64,000 bases of DNA from Streptomyces lanatus (GCF_014655715.1 NZ_BNBM01000014.1:1-64000), one strand, 5' to 3'. Positions 47,456 through 57,547 are shown, counted from the stretch's first letter. Notes: a model not told the origin generated them from the sequence alone. Numbers and translations: made by a program.

Positions 47456-50199
47456 GCGGGGGCCTCCTGGGTGCCTGCCGCGTCCAGTATGCGGTCGGGT
47501 GGGCCGGAGGCGACGATGCGGCCCGCCGCCATGACGTGCACGGTGTCGGCGAGGTCGGCGACCAGGTCGAGGTCGTGCTCGACGACGAGGAGGGCCATGC
47601 CGTCGGCGGCGAGGGCCTTGAGGACGCGGACGAGTGCGGTGACTTCCGCCGTGTCCAGGCCGGCGGCGGGTTCGTCGAGCAGGAGGACGCGCGGGGCGCC
47701 GGCGAGGGCTCGGGCGAGTTCGACGCGACGGAGGGTGCCGGTGGGGAGGTCGGCGGCGGGGAGGGCGCGTACGGGGCCGTCCAGGCCCAGGAGTCTCAGG
47801 GTTCGCTCCACGGCCGACGGGTCCTGGACGTGGCCCTGTTCGGCTCCCACGCGGACGTTCTCCGCGACGGTCAGGGTCGGGAACACGGACAGTTGCTGGA
47901 AGGTGCGGGCGATGCCGAGGCGGGTGCGGGTGTGGGCGGACAGGTGGGTGATGTCCCGGGGGCCGAGGAGGACTTGGCCGTGTGTGGGGTGGTGGGTGCC
48001 TGCCAGGCAGTGGAACAGGGTGGATTTGCCTGCGCCGTTGGGGCCGACCATGGCGGTTATGTGGCCGGGTGGGATGGTGAGGGTGATGTCGGAGAGGGCG
48101 GTGAAGCCGTCGTAGCGGGCGTGCAGGTGGTGCGTGGAGAGTGCCGGGGGGTGGGGGTGCGCGCGGCCTTCGGCCGCGTTCGGATTCCCACCCGCACCGC
48201 CTGTGCGGGCATCGTCGTCGGGTGTGGGTGGCCCTTGTGGGGGCTTGGCGCCGTCGGCGGGTGTCGGGTTCGTGGGGGGAGTCGTCTCCGCCGATCCGGA
48301 CGCCGTCACCCCCGCCAAAGCAGGCTGCGGCCCCACTCCCCGCCCCGCCGGCCGCAGCCGCCCCCGCACCCGTGCGCCCAGCCCCGTGAGCCGCACCCCC
48401 CGCCGGAGCCGGAATGTCTCCGTCGCCGTTCGCAGCGCCTCGTACGGTCCCCCGGGGAAGCGCCCCACCGTCACCGCCAGTACCCCGATCAGGGCCGCCG
48501 CCACGCCGCCCTTGGCGCCCGCGTCGAGGCCTACGAGGAGGGCCGCGGCCAGCAGGGCGCCCAGGGTGCTGTCGGCGCCGAGGACGACCACCGCGGCGAA
48601 CCAGAGGAGGCCGCGGACCGGGTCGTAGGCGGCGGGGTCGAAGGCGCGCAGGCCCATGCCGAGCATGCCGCCGCCGAGGGCGGCCAGGGCGGCGCCCGAG
48701 ACGAAGGCCAGGAGCTTGAGGGAGGGCACCTGGACGCCCGCCGCCGACGCCCCGGACTCGTGGTCCCGCATCGCCGCCAGGGCCCGGCCCGTGCGGCCCC
48801 GGCGCAGCAGCCAGGTCGCGAGCAGGGCCGCCGCGAGGAGGGTGAGTTCCAGGACGTAGTACGCGCGGTCGCCCTCGAAGCCCGCCGGGCGGCCGAGCGA
48901 CAGGCCCGCGATCGCGTACGGCTGGGCGAAGACGAAGCGGCTCACGCCGACGCCGACCGCGAAGGTGGCCAGGGCCAGCGCCAGGCCGCGGCGGCTGATC
49001 GCCGGCCAGCCGGTCAGGAGGCCCAGCGGAGCCACCAGGATGACCGCCAGCGCCAGTGCGGCGAGCTCCGGCAGGCGGGGCAGGCCCGGGAAGCGGCCGG
49101 CCGCCAGCAGGGCCGTGAACAGCGCGCCCAGGCCCGCGTAGGCCGCCTGTCCGAGGGAGATCTGGCCGCCGCGGCCGGTGACGACGACCAGGGAGAGCAG
49201 GACGACGCCCAGCGCCGGCACCTGCACCGACGTGTGCAGATCCGAGCCCGCGAAGCCGAGCGGGAGCAGGAAGAGGACGAGCGCCACGATCCAGGCGCCC
49301 GGAGGTGTCGGCACGCGCGCGGTGGCCGTGCGCGGGAGCGCGTCGCGCGTGCCCACGCTCGGCAGGGCCAGGGCCGCGATCAGCAGGGCCACCACGAAGA
49401 GGTTGGTGCTGACCGCCTGGAGCAGGGGCGCGCCCCAGCCCGACGGGTGCAGGCGCGTCAGCTGGCTCTGGGCCACGCCGATGGCCAGCGCCGTCACGAC
49501 GGCGACCGGAAGGCTGCGCATCCTCGCGGCCACTGCCACCGCCACGACCTCCATGACCAGCAGCGGCATGCCGTACGGGTCCAGGCGGACGTAGGGGGCG
49601 AGTAGTACGCCTGTCAGGCCCGCCGTGAATGAGCCGAACGCCCAGCCCGCTGCCGCCACCCGGTCCGCGTCGATGCCCCCGAGGACCGCCAGTTGACGGT
49701 CGTCCACCACCGCGCGGAGTTCGCGGCCGAAGCGGGTCCAGCGGATCACCGCCCCGACCCCGGCCGCCAGCAGCAGCGCCACCGCCAGCTGGCCCCACGG
49801 GTCAGCCGACACCAGCTCCGGCGCGTCGTCCCGCGCCCCCTGGCCCCACAGCAGCGCCGCCCCGCCCACCAGCAGCACGAACACCCCGATGGACGCCACC
49901 AGGGTCTGCGCCGGGTCGCTGCCCAGGACGGACAGGGGTCGGAAGACGAACCGTTCCAGCAGCATCCCGATCCCGGGCGCCACGAGCAGCAGCGTCACCG
50001 TCGCGCCCGCCCACAGCGGCCAGCCCCACTCCACCACGCACTGGCGGAGCAGGTAGGCGCACACCATCGCGATCGCGCCGTGCGCGAAGTTCAGCACGCC
50101 CGTCGCGCGGTACGTCACGATCAGGCCGATCCCGGTGAGCGCGGCGGCGCTGCCGACCGACAGACCGGCCAGGGTGAGGTCGTACGTCAGGGAGGACAT
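47452..50199 (-). CDS. Fused LivH-LivM-LivG branched-chain amino acid-type ABC transporter
   Basis: A 915-aa single polypeptide with three modules. Residues ~1-285 are a LivH-like permease (GIGLIVTYRATGVLNFAHGA), ~300-590 a LivM-like permease (TGRGGQISLGQAAYAGLGAL), then a Pro/Gly/Ala-rich cytoplasmic linker (~600-685), and ~690-915 a LivG-like ATPase (Walker A GPNGAGKSTLFHCLAG ~718, FQQLSVFPTLTVAEN, Walker B VLLLDEPAAGLD, H-loop VEHDLDLV). The signature is degenerate, LPTGTLRRVELA instead of LSGGQ. Usually these are three genes. ATG 50197-50199 overlaps the upstream stop as TGATG. Confidence 0.93.
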
Positions 50200-50675
50200 C
50201 AGTCATCCGCTTCGGCGGGCTCACAGATCGGGCACGGGCCCAGTTCGCCGCTCCTCACCAGCTTCGCATCGACGGGGACGGCCTCCACCTTCCCGGCGAC
50301 CAGCGGACAGTCCGCCCGGTGCCAGAGCGTGCCGCCGGGGACCATGAGGAGGTCTCCGCTGACCGCCAGCGGCGCGGTGGCGCCCGGCCCGGACTCTTCG
50401 GCGTCGGTGGGCTCCGCGGCCACCAGAAGGGCGTACAGCTCCTCCACGCGCGCGGCGGCGAGGGCGCTGCGGCCATGGGTCAGCAGCACCGCCCCGGCGA
50501 TGATCAGCGCGGCGCCGGGCACCGTGCAGGACGCGAGATACGGCAGCTGCCGCTCGGCGAACCGCTCGCCGGAGACGCCGTACCAGCCGATGACGCACAG
50601 CACCGCCCCCGCGGCGAGCGCGGCCCAGCCGGCCCACAGGACGGGGTGCACGGTCCGCAGTCGCGCTGTCCGCAT
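50199..50675 (-). CDS. Two-TM membrane protein with Cys/His (Ada-like metal) motif
   Basis: A 158-aa protein with two membrane helices (VLWAGWAALAAGAVLCVIGW; APGAALIIAGAVLLT-like) and a cytoplasmic C-terminal domain containing LWHRADCPLVAGK and GPCPIC, a Cys/His set like small zinc-binding domains. ATG 50675 has GGGAG 6 nt upstream; GTG 50690 is an alternative. Its stop overlaps the fused transporter start by one base, so it heads that operon. A regulatory or assembly role for the transporter is inferred only from position. Confidence 0.82.
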   Translation of the reverse strand: MRTARLRTVHPVLWAGWAALAAGAVLCVIGWYGVSGERFAERQLPYLASCTVPGAALIIAGAVLLTHGRSALAAARVEELYALLVAAEPTDAEESGPGATAPLAVSGDLLMVPGGTLWHRADCPLVAGKVEAVPVDAKLVRSGELGPCPICEPAEADD

Positions 50676-50751
50676 CGCCGGCTCCCACACGTCGGGTTCT
50701 CACGCATGCACACGGGGTTTCCGTGCATGTGCCTGTCCATGTCAGCCAATG

Positions 50752-50775
50752 GCTTGCACTATGCCTCCTGCAAGC
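50752..50775. promoter_or_regulatory. Inverted repeat in divergent Liv intergenic region
   Basis: GCTTGCA (50752-50758) and TGCAAGC (50769-50775) form a 7-bp inverted repeat with a 10-bp centre, between the operon running left and the lipoprotein gene running right. Position suits an operator; the cognate regulator is unknown. Confidence 0.45.
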
Positions 50776-50822
50776 TGACCCTGAAAGCACCGGGCGCACA
50801 CGGCCCGGATCGACACCCGGTG

Positions 50823-51383
50823 GTGAGCCAGATGGTTCTCGGGAGCGACCTCAGGCGGCGCGACGCGCGCAGGGGACGGGGTACGGCACTGGCGGCCGCC
50901 CTGCTTCTCCTCCTCGCTCCGGCCCTCGCGGCATGCAGCGACGACGAAGGAGGCGGCGGCAGCGAGACCCCGCCGACCCCGACCGTCGAGCGGACCGAGC
51001 AGTCGCCGGCCGCCTCCGCCCCCGCCGACGCGGGAGCGGCCGAGACGGAGATCAGGCAGAACTGGCAGAAGTTCTTCGACCCGAAGACCACCACGGAGGA
51101 CAAACAGACCGTCCTGGAGAACGGCGAGCAGATGGCGCCGGTCCTGCAGGCGTTCAGCGGTGACGAGCGCGGCGGACAGGTCCAGGCGAAGGTCTCCAAG
51201 GTCGAGTTCACCTCGCCGACCGAGGCCAACGTGACCTACGACCTGACCCTGAAGGGCGCCACCGCCCTGCCGAACGCCGCCGGAACCGCCATCGAACAGG
51301 ACGGCACCTGGAAGGTGTCCGCCAAGACCCTGTGCGCGCTGGTCCAGATGAGCGGCAATGGGTCATCGATCCCGGGGTGCTGA
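50823..51383 (+). CDS. Secreted lipoprotein of unknown function
   Basis: A ~186-aa lipoprotein: basic n-region (LRRRDARRGRG), hydrophobic core (ALAAALLLLLAPALAAC) with lipobox LAAC, an acidic/Pro-Thr spacer, and a domain (EIRQNWQKFFDPKTTTEDKQ, VTYDLTLKGATALPNAAG) resembling small low-molecular-weight antigen MTB12-like folds. The start may be GTG 50823 or ATG 50832; neither has a good ribosome site. It overlaps the solute-binding lipoprotein by 26 bp, so the two are co-transcribed. Confidence 0.8.
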   Translation: MSQMVLGSDLRRRDARRGRGTALAAALLLLLAPALAACSDDEGGGGSETPPTPTVERTEQSPAASAPADAGAAETEIRQNWQKFFDPKTTTEDKQTVLENGEQMAPVLQAFSGDERGGQVQAKVSKVEFTSPTEANVTYDLTLKGATALPNAAGTAIEQDGTWKVSAKTLCALVQMSGNGSSIPGC

Positions 51384-52647
51384 GGCGGCGATCTTCGTGC
51401 TGCTGCTGACTCTGAGCACGGCGTGCGGCAGCAGGCTGCCGGAGAGCGACTTCGAGCACCGGGACCGGGGAACTCCCTCGGAGCCGGACCGCGGCCCGAT
51501 CCGCGTCGGCATCATCACCAGCGCCACCAGCCCGGTCGGCGGCAACGCCTTCACCGGCCCGCGCGACGGCGCCAAGGCGTACTTCGACCGCCTGAACGCG
51601 CGCGGCGGCATCGACGGCCGCCGCGTCGAGGTACGCCTGTGCGACGACGGCGGCAGCGGCGTCGGCAACAACGAGTGCGTGCACGAGCTGATCGACGAGG
51701 ACAAGGTCGTCGCCCTCGTCGCCACCACCGCCCTGGACTACGCCGGCGCCGCGCGCGTCTCACGCGCACGCGTGCCCGACATCGGCGGCCAGCCCATCGG
51801 GGCCGCCTACGACACCTATCCGCACCTGTACGGCATCTATGGCAGCCTCGCGCCCCGCGACGGCACCACCGGCTGGGACGGCCAGCAGTACGGCGGCACG
51901 GAGGTCTACCGCTACTTCAAACGCGAGCACGGTGCCCGTACGGCCGCCGTCGTCTCCTACAACCAGCCCGCGTCGGCCGCCTACGCCCGGCTCGTCGAAC
52001 GGGGCCTGAAGGCCGAGGGCTACAAGGTGGTCACCGAACAGGTCGACTTCGCCCTGCCCAACTTCCGCGCGGTCGCCGCCGACCTGAAGAAACAGGGCGC
52101 CGACCTCGTCTTCGACGCCATCGACACCCATGGCAACGCCCGGCTGTGCGAGGCGATGGACGACGTCGGCGCCGATGTCACCGCCAAGGTCACGAACGTA
52201 CAGAACTGGACGTCCACCGTCGCCGAGGACTACAAGGACGCCCCGCGCTGCCGCAACGCCCTGTGGGCGACCGGGTCGTCCCGCGACTACGAGGACACGG
52301 ACCAGGACGCCGTACGGGAGTTCAGGGACGCCACGAAGGGGTTGGAGACCCACTCGCAGTGGCAGCTGGAGGGCTGGGCGGCGGCCATGTGGTTCACGGA
52401 CGCGGCGAAGGCCTGCGCCGAACAGGGCGTCACGCGCGCGTGCGTCGACGACCACATGAACCGCAGCCAGGGATACACCGCCGACGGCCTGCTGATCCCG
52501 GTCACCTTCGAGCGGCTGCCGGAGCCGCCGAAGAGCCGCCGGACCTGTCTGTCGGTGGCCCGCTGGGAGGACGGCCGCGGCTGGATCTCCCAGGGCGACA
52601 TGAACACCACCTGCTTCGAGGTTCCGCAGCTGCCGTACCAGCCGTGA
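51358..52647 (+). CDS. Branched-chain amino acid-type solute-binding lipoprotein (LivK-like)
   Basis: A 429-aa protein with a lipoprotein signal (AAIFVLLLTLSTACG) and a periplasmic-binding-protein type 1 fold: GIITSATSPVGGNAFTGPRD, GIDGRRVEVRLCDDGG, AVVSYNQPASAAYARL. It would capture a small amphipathic ligand and hand it to the divergent fused Liv permease. Several cysteines in pairs (RLCDD...NECVH; ACAEQGV...ACVDD) suggest disulfides. ATG 51358 lies within the upstream lipoprotein gene. Confidence 0.88.
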   Translation: MGHRSRGAEAAIFVLLLTLSTACGSRLPESDFEHRDRGTPSEPDRGPIRVGIITSATSPVGGNAFTGPRDGAKAYFDRLNARGGIDGRRVEVRLCDDGGSGVGNNECVHELIDEDKVVALVATTALDYAGAARVSRARVPDIGGQPIGAAYDTYPHLYGIYGSLAPRDGTTGWDGQQYGGTEVYRYFKREHGARTAAVVSYNQPASAAYARLVERGLKAEGYKVVTEQVDFALPNFRAVAADLKKQGADLVFDAIDTHGNARLCEAMDDVGADVTAKVTNVQNWTSTVAEDYKDAPRCRNALWATGSSRDYEDTDQDAVREFRDATKGLETHSQWQLEGWAAAMWFTDAAKACAEQGVTRACVDDHMNRSQGYTADGLLIPVTFERLPEPPKSRRTCLSVARWEDGRGWISQGDMNTTCFEVPQLPYQP

Positions 52648-52716
52648 CGGGCAACCAAAAGGCCGTATCGCCGGTCCAACCGACAGAGCCGAGAGCCGAG
52701 GGAGGAGCCGCAGCGC

Positions 52717-53115
52717 ATGACGCCCGTGCCGCAGGCCGCACCCTTGAGCGCCGACTGCATCGCGGATTCGGCGGGCGGACTGACCTTCGACGTCACCGCC
52801 GTCGGGTCCGCCGCGGAGGCCCATCTCGTGCTGCGCCACCGCGAGGGCGACGAGGAGGTCACCCTGCCCCTGACGCCGGCTACGACCGGCCGGCTGCGCG
52901 CCGCCCTGCCCAGCAGTGTCCCGCTGCCGGAGGGCCACTGGGACGCGTACGCCAGCGTCAGGGACGAACACCCGGACCGGCTGGTGCCGGGCGCCATGGA
53001 AGTGCATCCGTCGGCGTCCCGGGTGCCGTACGAGACGCGCGGTGGCAACCTCAGCGTGGAATGCCGCCATGAGGGGACGCCGCTCAGGGTGACGCCCTTA
53101 GAGGCCACCTTCTAG
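52717..53115 (+). CDS. Small hypothetical protein with TTA codon
   Basis: A 132-aa protein, predicted beta-rich (LTFDVTAVGSAAEAHLVLRH, GHWDAYASVRDEHPDRLVPG), perhaps an immunoglobulin-like single domain. No signal peptide. ATG 52717 has GGAGG ~10 nt upstream. Codon 128 (53098-53100) is TTA, the leucine codon requiring the bldA tRNA in Streptomyces, five codons before the stop. It lies 69 bp after the LivK-like gene and 20 bp before the WYL regulator. Function unknown. Confidence 0.75.
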   Translation: MTPVPQAAPLSADCIADSAGGLTFDVTAVGSAAEAHLVLRHREGDEEVTLPLTPATTGRLRAALPSSVPLPEGHWDAYASVRDEHPDRLVPGAMEVHPSASRVPYETRGGNLSVECRHEGTPLRVTPLEATF

Positions 53116-53135
53116 GCGACTGGCAGACTCGGACC

Positions 53136-54173
53136 ATGTTGGACACGTCGGCCAGGCTCCTGCGGCTGCTCTCCCTCCTCCAGGCCCACCGCGAATGGTC
53201 CGGCGCCGACCTGGCCGACCGCCTCGGTGTCACCCCGCGCACCATCCGCCGCGACGTCGACCGACTGCGCGAGCTGGGCTACCCGGTCAACGCCAGCCCC
53301 GGCACGGGAGGCGGCTACCAGCTCGGCGCCGGCGCCGAACTCCCGCCCCTGCTGCTGGACGACGACGAGGCCGTCGCCGTCGCCGTCGGCCTGCGCACCG
53401 CCGCCGGCCATGGCATCGAGGGCATCGGCGAGACCTCGGTACGGGCCCTCGCCAAGCTGGAGCAGGTCCTGCCGAACCGGCTGCGCCGCCGCGTCGGCGC
53501 CCTGAACGCCTTCACCGTGCCCATGCTGCGCGGCCCCCAGCCCTCCGCCGTCGACCCGGCCGTGCTCACCGAGCTCGCCCACCTCTGCCGGGACGGCGAG
53601 CGGCTGCGCTTCGAGTACCGCGACCACGAGGGCGCCGCCACCCGCCGCAGCGTCGAACCGCACCGCCTGGTGTGCAGCGAGCGCCGCTGGTACCTGGTCG
53701 CCTGGGACCTCGACCGTGAGGCCTGGCGGACGTTCCGCGTCGACCGCGTCACCCCGAAGCCCCCGCACGGCCCGCGCTTCACCCCGCGCACCCCGCCCGC
53801 CGAGGATCTCGCCGCGTATGTCTCCCGGGGCGTCTCCACGCGCGCGTACGCCTCGCAGGCCGTGATCCGGCTGCTGGTGCCCCTGGAGGTGGCGGCGGAG
53901 AGCATCTCGCCGACGGCGGGCCAGCTGGAGGCGGCCGGCCCCGACAGCTGTCTGCTGCGCACCGGGGCCGGGAGCCTCGATGTGATGGTGATCCATGTGA
54001 TGCTCATGGGCTTCGAGTTCGAGGTGGTGGAGCCGGCCGAGCTGGTCGAGACGATCAGGGCGGCCCACGGTCTGCTCACTCGCTGCTTGGCGCGGGCCGC
54101 GGAGCCTCCAACGCATGCTCGGGATGGTGCAGATCGAACGCCGGGGACTCCGAGCGGATCTTCGGCAGGGTGA
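53136..54173 (+). CDS. WYL-domain transcriptional regulator (DeoR/YafY type)
   Basis: A 345-aa regulator with an N-terminal winged helix ([39 protein letters not shown]) and a WYL domain ([20 protein letters not shown]) followed by a WCX region. WYL proteins bind nucleic-acid or small ligands and control stress or metabolic genes. ATG 53136 fits homologues. The last ~30 codons overlap the convergent ctaD gene by 98 bp and encode a low-complexity tail ([11 protein letters not shown]). Confidence 0.92.
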   Translation: MLDTSARLLRLLSLLQAHREWSGADLADRLGVTPRTIRRDVDRLRELGYPVNASPGTGGGYQLGAGAELPPLLLDDDEAVAVAVGLRTAAGHGIEGIGETSVRALAKLEQVLPNRLRRRVGALNAFTVPMLRGPQPSAVDPAVLTELAHLCRDGERLRFEYRDHEGAATRRSVEPHRLVCSERRWYLVAWDLDREAWRTFRVDRVTPKPPHGPRFTPRTPPAEDLAAYVSRGVSTRAYASQAVIRLLVPLEVAAESISPTAGQLEAAGPDSCLLRTGAGSLDVMVIHVMLMGFEFEVVEPAELVETIRAAHGLLTRCLARAAEPPTHARDGADRTPGTPSGSSAG

Positions 54174-55749
54174 GGAAGTTGTGCCGCGGCGGCGGGCAGG
54201 ATGTCGCCCACTCCAGGGAGCGGCCGTAGCCCCAGGGGTCGTCGACCTCGACCTTCTTGCCGTACTTGGCGGTCTTCCAGACGTTGTAGAGGAACGGCAG
54301 TGTCGACAGGCCGAGCAGGAAGGCGCCGATCGTCGAGACCGTGTTCAGCGCCGTGAAGCCGTCGGCCGCCAGATAGTCGGCGTAGCGGCGGGGCATGCCC
54401 TCCGCGCCCAGCCAGTGCTGCACCAGGAACGTGGTGTGGAAGCCGACGAACAGCGTCCAGAAGTGGATCTTGCCGAGCCGTTCGTCGAGCATCTTCCCGG
54501 TGAACTTCGGCCACCAGAAGTGGAACCCGGCGAAGATCGCGAAGACGACCGTGCCGAAGACGACGTAGTGGAAGTGGGCGACCACGAAGTACGAGTCGGA
54601 GACATGGAAGTCCATCGGCGGGGAGGCGAGGATCACCCCCGTCAGACCGCCGAACAGGAACGTCACCAGGAAGCCCGTCGCCCACAGCATCGGGGTCTCG
54701 AAGGACAGTGAGCCCTTGAGCATGGTCCCGGTCCAGTTGAAGAACTTCACTCCCGTCGGCACGGCGATCAGGAAGCTCATGAAGGAGAAGAACGGCAGCA
54801 GCACCGCGCCGGTGACGAACATGTGGTGCGCCCACACCACGATCGACAGACCGGTGATCGCCATCGTCGCCCCGACCAGCGTCAGATAGCCGAACATGGG
54901 CTTGCGCGAGAACACCGGGATGATCTCGCTGATGATGCCGAAGAACGGCAGCGCGATGATGTACACCTCGGGATGGCCGAAGAACCAGAACAGGTGCTGC
55001 CACAGCAGCGCCCCGCCGTTGCCCGCGTCGAACACCACCGACCCGAACCGGCGGTCCGCCTCCAGCACCAGCAGCGCCGCCGCCAGCACCGGGAACGCCA
55101 TCAGGATCAGGATCGACGTGAACAGCGTGTTCCACACGAAGATCGGCATCCGGAACATCGTCATGCCGGGGGCGCGCATCCCGATGATGGTGGTGATGAA
55201 GTTGACCGCGCCGAGGATGGTGCCGAAGCCGGCCAGCGCCAGGCCCATGATCCACAGGTCGGGGCCGATGCCGGGGGAGCGTTCCAGGCTGTTGAGCGGG
55301 GCGTAGGCGAACCAGCCGAAGCCCGCCGGTCCGTCCGGCACGATCAGCGAGCCCATCACGATGAGGCCGCCGAACAGGAACAGCCAGTACGAGAACATGT
55401 TCAGCCGCGGGAAGGCGACGTCCGGGGCGCCGATCTGCAGCGGCATCAGCTCATTGGCGAAGCCCGCGAAGCTCGGGGTCGCGAACAGCAGCAGCATGAT
55501 CGTGCCGTGCATGGTGAACAGCTGGTTGAACTGCTCGTTGCTGAGCAACTGCATCCCGGGCCGGGCCAGTTCGGCCCGCATCAGCAGGGCCATCACACCG
55601 CCGGCCAGGAAGAACCCGAACGACGTGATCAGGTAGAGATGGCCGATCTTCTTGTGGTCGGTGGTGGTGAGCCAGTCGACGACCACCCGGCCGCCCGGCT
55701 GTCTGCTCGGCATGGGCCGTGCCGTCGCCTGCGCGGACTGCGTCCCCAT
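54076..55749 (-). CDS. ctaD: Cytochrome c oxidase subunit I (stand-alone copy)
   Basis: A 557-aa haem-copper oxidase core subunit with 12 membrane helices. [15 protein letters not shown] carries a haem-a ligand His, [10 protein letters not shown] the CuB His with the cross-linked Tyr, WAHHMFVTG the other CuB His pair, and [11 protein letters not shown] the haem ligands. It reduces O2 and pumps protons. ATG 55749 has AAGGGG ~9 nt upstream. No ctaC, ctaE or cta assembly genes are adjacent, so this is probably an extra paralogue of the main operon's ctaD. Confidence 0.96.
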   Translation of the reverse strand: MGTQSAQATARPMPSRQPGGRVVVDWLTTTDHKKIGHLYLITSFGFFLAGGVMALLMRAELARPGMQLLSNEQFNQLFTMHGTIMLLLFATPSFAGFANELMPLQIGAPDVAFPRLNMFSYWLFLFGGLIVMGSLIVPDGPAGFGWFAYAPLNSLERSPGIGPDLWIMGLALAGFGTILGAVNFITTIIGMRAPGMTMFRMPIFVWNTLFTSILILMAFPVLAAALLVLEADRRFGSVVFDAGNGGALLWQHLFWFFGHPEVYIIALPFFGIISEIIPVFSRKPMFGYLTLVGATMAITGLSIVVWAHHMFVTGAVLLPFFSFMSFLIAVPTGVKFFNWTGTMLKGSLSFETPMLWATGFLVTFLFGGLTGVILASPPMDFHVSDSYFVVAHFHYVVFGTVVFAIFAGFHFWWPKFTGKMLDERLGKIHFWTLFVGFHTTFLVQHWLGAEGMPRRYADYLAADGFTALNTVSTIGAFLLGLSTLPFLYNVWKTAKYGKKVEVDDPWGYGRSLEWATSCPPPRHNFLTLPKIRSESPAFDLHHPEHALEAPRPAPSSE

Positions 55750-56240
55750 CGCTCGCTCGCCCCTTCGCTCGTCGCGTCCCGGGCCCGCTGAAGCCCGCGT
55801 CGCACCCGTCGACGCGAGTTCACGCCATGATGCTCGCGTCGGCCGCGCTCCGACAGGGGGCGTACGGAGGTTCTGTGGTGGAACCATGTACTTTCTGTGC
55901 GGCGCTCCCTCCCGCGGCTCGCGTGGAATCGGGAAGAAGAGACGCAGCGGACAGTTCCTCGGGAACTTTTCCGCCGGGCTCTCGAACCGGTCCGCGCGAC
56001 ACGCGGGAATTACGATCGAATGCCTGCACAAGGCCCAGAGAATCCCTCGTCCGTGTGACGGCCGGTCGATGCCTAAGGCTTGTCCAATGGACCGAAACGC
56101 GTGTCGTGATTCTGTGACAAAAGCGTGACCCGAGAGGTACGTGTGACTCGGATGGCCGCTACAAAGGATCGCGGAAGGGTCGCGGAAGGATCGCCGTCCG
56201 CTCTGGCCCGACGCCTTGTGGAGGCCCTAGCGTGGGCCGC
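55750..56240. other. Divergent intergenic region ctaD-I78 gene
   Basis: No gene is supported in these 491 bp. The middle (55900-56130) is less GC-rich and probably holds the ctaD promoter on the minus strand. Direct repeats of a GGATCGCGGAAGGGTCGCGG type occur near 56165-56190. No clear operator was recognised. Confidence 0.5.
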
Positions 56241-56456
56241 ATGGCACCCATTCCGAAACCCCCCGCAGAACCCGAGGACAACCCGGACGCGTATGTCGGT
56301 CTCGACGCCGACCGGGCCGAGCGGCTGGCCCGTGACCGTGGGTGGTCGACGGTGCGTTCGCTGCCGCCGGGGGCGATCATCACCATGGAATACCGGAGCG
56401 GTCGCCTGAACTTCGAGGTCAAGGACGGCCAGGTGGCGCGGGCCTGGAAGGGCTGA
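56241..56456 (+). CDS. Small I78-like protease inhibitor family protein
   Basis: A 71-aa protein (MAPIPKPPAEPEDNPDAYVG, then RGWSTVRSLPPGAIITMEYR and SGRLNFEVKDGQVARAWKG) with the I78 pattern: an RVR-like central strand, TM-x-Y-R, and RLN-x-x-V-x-D/G. I78 members inhibit serine peptidases. This one has no signal peptide and lacks cysteines. ATG 56241 is used; GTG 56232 adds MGR. A terminator follows directly. Confidence 0.8.
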   Translation: MAPIPKPPAEPEDNPDAYVGLDADRAERLARDRGWSTVRSLPPGAIITMEYRSGRLNFEVKDGQVARAWKG

Positions 56457-56464
56457 CGACATGC

Positions 56465-56498
56465 GAAGGCCCCGGTTCCGTCGGGAACCGGGGCCTTC
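56465..56498. terminator. Hairpin between I78-like gene and PAP2 gene
   Basis: A perfect 15-bp stem (56465-56479 with 56484-56498) and 4-nt loop lie between convergent stops and should act in both directions. Confidence 0.85.
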
Positions 56499-56509
56499 CG
56501 CCGTGCTGG

Positions 56510-57547
56510 TCAGCCGCCCGCGAGCGGGCGGGCCGTCGGGGCCGAGCCGCGGGTGATGCGGTCCGTGTGCGGCGGGCGGCGGCTGCCGGCCGGGGTGACC
56601 GGGGTGCGCTCCGCGCGGGCCGTGTGCGGGCCCGGAGCCAGATAGGCGGGCTGGTGGACGGTCGCCCGGGGGGAGTGCGCCGCGGCTGCCGCCTCGCGGG
56701 CCGCGACCTCCTTGTCGGCGGGCACGGGCCGCGGCTTGAGCGGCACCGGCGCCCCGACCGGAGCGGTCGGTACCGGAACGCTGCTGGTCCGGCGCTCGCG
56801 CACGCGGTCGCGCAGGTCCAGGATCCAGGTCTCGGCGCGGGTGATGAGCGGCTCGAACCACGGCAGGGCGAGCAGGATCAGCAGGCCCGCGGCCCAGCCG
56901 AGCAGCACATCGCTCAGCCAGTGCGTACCGAGGTACACGGTGGACAGGCCGACACCCAGCGAGGTCACCGCCGACAGGGCCGACAGCCAGCGGCGCGCTC
57001 TCGGCGTCGAGGCCAGATAGGCGAGGATTCCCCAGGTCACCACGGCGTTGGCGGTGTGGCCGCTGGGAAATATATCGCCGCCGAGCCACATCTCGTTCGA
57101 GCCGATGCTGGTCGCGTAGTGCGGTCCGAGGCGGCCCATGCCGAGCTTCGCGGCACCCACGGTGATGTTCAGCAGGAGCAGCGAGACACCGAGCGCGAGC
57201 AGCGGCCGCAGCGTGTGCTGCCGCCAGGAGCGCCAGCCCAGCCAGGCCGCGACCATCACGGCGGTGGGGCCGCGCTGGCCGAGCACCACGTAGTAGTCGA
57301 CGAAGGCGTGGATCTCCGACCACTGCTGGTAGGGCCGGAAGAACATGACCTGCCAGTCCAGCCGGACCAGCCAGGAGGTGATGACGACGGCCCACACGAT
57401 CGCCACGTAGAAGGCCAGGGTCGCGCCCAGGAGCACGATCCTGTGCCGGCTCATTTCGGGCACGCTGATCAGAGCCGGTCGTTCCGGCTCACGATCCAGC
57501 CTGGCGAACACCCGGTCCAGACGGGTGGGCTTCCGTTCGGTACACAC
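56510..57547 (-). CDS. PAP2-family membrane phosphatase
   Basis: A ~345-aa protein with about six membrane helices and the PAP2 active site: KLGMGRLGP (block 1), FPSGHTANAV (block 2, catalytic His) and STVYLGTHWLSDVLLGW (block 3, catalytic His/Asp). It would dephosphorylate a lipid phosphate such as phosphatidic acid or undecaprenyl pyrophosphate. A long Pro/Ala/Arg-rich cytoplasmic tail follows residue ~245. The start is uncertain: GTG 57547 is chosen (MCTERKPTRLDR); the frame is open to 57664 and ATG 57457 is also possible. Confidence 0.9.
   Translation of the reverse strand: MCTERKPTRLDRVFARLDREPERPALISVPEMSRHRIVLLGATLAFYVAIVWAVVITSWLVRLDWQVMFFRPYQQWSEIHAFVDYYVVLGQRGPTAVMVAAWLGWRSWRQHTLRPLLALGVSLLLLNITVGAAKLGMGRLGPHYATSIGSNEMWLGGDIFPSGHTANAVVTWGILAYLASTPRARRWLSALSAVTSLGVGLSTVYLGTHWLSDVLLGWAAGLLILLALPWFEPLITRAETWILDLRDRVRERRTSSVPVPTAPVGAPVPLKPRPVPADKEVAAREAAAAAHSPRATVHQPAYLAPGPHTARAERTPVTPAGSRRPPHTDRITRGSAPTARPLAGG

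Noticed and set aside
48134-49605. Plus-strand open frames antisense to the fused Liv protein
   Set aside because: High-GC shadow frames without ribosome sites or domain features.
47456-49798. Minus-strand open frame extending the LivF reading frame far upstream
   Set aside because: Its translation is Arg/Pro-rich shadow of the fused transporter; LivF homology begins at ATG 47455.
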